From positions 62,001 to 126,000 of the forward strand of contig MPML01000004.1 in the NCBI GenBank assembly GCA_002238445.1: DNA of 64,000 nt, written 5' to 3'. A program made the translations under genes and the position numbers. A model generated the notes under the pieces. That model was not told the DNA's origin. It made no database searches and saw only the letters and a list, made by a program, of their open reading frames with translations. The stretch's first letter is position 1. Each line of letters begins with the position of its first letter. The DNA is from Caldilineaceae bacterium bin5. GTDB taxonomy: Bacteria; Chloroflexota; Anaerolineae; Caldilineales; Caldilineaceae. Positions 63,703-64,000 of this stretch are shown in pieces.

Positions 63703-64000
63703 TTTCAGGTTCAGGCACGGGTATCTGATTCACCAGATCTTTATCGTCTCTCTGACATCCTTGTCAGCGATCGTCATCCTTACCCCGGTGGTCTGGATGA
63801 TAAATGCCGCAATGCGTCCGATAAAGGAGGTGCTGACCTATCCGCCACGGCTGGACCCAAGTCAACTTACCTTTGAGTATATGGCATCCCTCATTGAGAA
63901 TGACCTTTACCGGGGATACTTCGTCAATAGCTCGATCATTTCTCTGTCAACGCTGGCCATTGTAATCGTACTAGGACTTCTCGCTGCCTATGGTTTCTCG
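63686..64000 (+). CDS. MalG-type sugar ABC permease (partial, runs off the window)
   Basis: Starts at GTG 63686 (AAGGAGGA 7 nt upstream) and overlaps the previous stop by 17 bp. The first 105 codons read VKRASDFRFRHGYLIHQIFIV, ILTPVVWMINAAMRPIKEVL, YFVNSSIISLSTLAIVIVLG, LLAAYGFS, as in MalG-type permeases (WMxxxSxR-like with AMRP). The C-terminal part with the EAA loop is beyond the end. Confidence 0.88.
   Translation, partial: MKRASDFRFRHGYLIHQIFIVSLTSLSAIVILTPVVWMINAAMRPIKEVLTYPPRLDPSQLTFEYMASLIENDLYRGYFVNSSIISLSTLAIVIVLGLLAAYGFS

Overview
The window looks like chromosome of an uncultured Chloroflexota bacterium, probably of the Caldilineaceae / sponge- or ocean-associated kind. This is inference from gene content: an isopentenyl phosphate kinase, a menaquinone-type prenyltransferase, PhyH dioxygenases, FG-GAP proteins, HpcH-type aldolases, many CUT1/Opp ABC transporters, and lipoproteins starting with the pattern LSAC-VAQP. 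GTG and TTG starts are common. No rRNA, tRNA, CRISPR or phage gene was recognised.

Layout. 0-2.7 kb: trmB, a small membrane protein and a UbiA/MenA-type prenyltransferase. 3-8.3 kb (minus): a tight string of GT39-like glycosyltransferase, FecR-like anchored protein, TPR protein, a 122-aa unknown and a HEAT-repeat protein. 8.4-16.6 kb (minus): LysM/zinc-ribbon protein, site-2 protease, isopentenyl phosphate kinase, selA, an RmlC-like epimerase, and fmdB-hisZ-hisG. 16.7-19.2 kb is a gene desert of decayed mobile DNA: two ISAs1-family transposase remnants, a 129-bp tandem array and a MITE. 19.3-26.2 kb (plus): a cobalamin-riboswitch-controlled corrinoid uptake and salvage cluster (btuF-like, cobS, cobU, btuC-like, btuD-like, pduO-type adenosyltransferase, 2Fe-2S ferredoxin), interrupted by MITE copies. 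26.2-34 kb (minus): a cytochrome c lipoprotein, a peptide-type ABC importer without ATPases, an SDR dehydrogenase and a PQQ-type sugar dehydrogenase fused to cytochrome c. 34-39.3 kb: another MITE, a decayed cytochrome c fragment with a 13-bp array, then a leader with a possible leader peptide and two terminators ahead of a heterodimeric BmrCD-like ABC exporter. 39.4-43.4 kb: a TPP-riboswitch-controlled pyrimidine/thiamine-precursor ABC importer with an MTH1187-type thiamine-binding protein and a 2OG-Fe(II) oxygenase. 43.3-50 kb (minus): Ldh-type dehydrogenase, TPR lipoprotein, and a two-gene pyruvate dehydrogenase (E2, AceE-like E1). 50.2-54.1 kb (minus): a five-gene catabolic operon (NAD epimerase/uronate dehydrogenase-like, bicupin, PhyH, NHL protein, HpcH aldolase). 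54.6-60.5 kb: divergent peptide deformylase, a 904-aa FG-GAP protein, a 2-hydroxyacid dehydrogenase, a VapBC pair and a GNAT. 61.2-64 kb (plus): a CUT1 sugar ABC importer running off the window.

The most unusual signals are (1) a dispersed ~290-350 bp MITE family with GTAACTACT-type inverted ends and decayed 8-bp target duplications (IS66-like), whose core holds two hairpins with compensatory changes between copies; (2) a 129-bp, 43-codon-period tandem array between two ISAs1 remnants; (3) a possible leader-peptide attenuator in front of the ABC exporter; and (4) the two complete riboswitch-plus-terminator units controlling vitamin operons.
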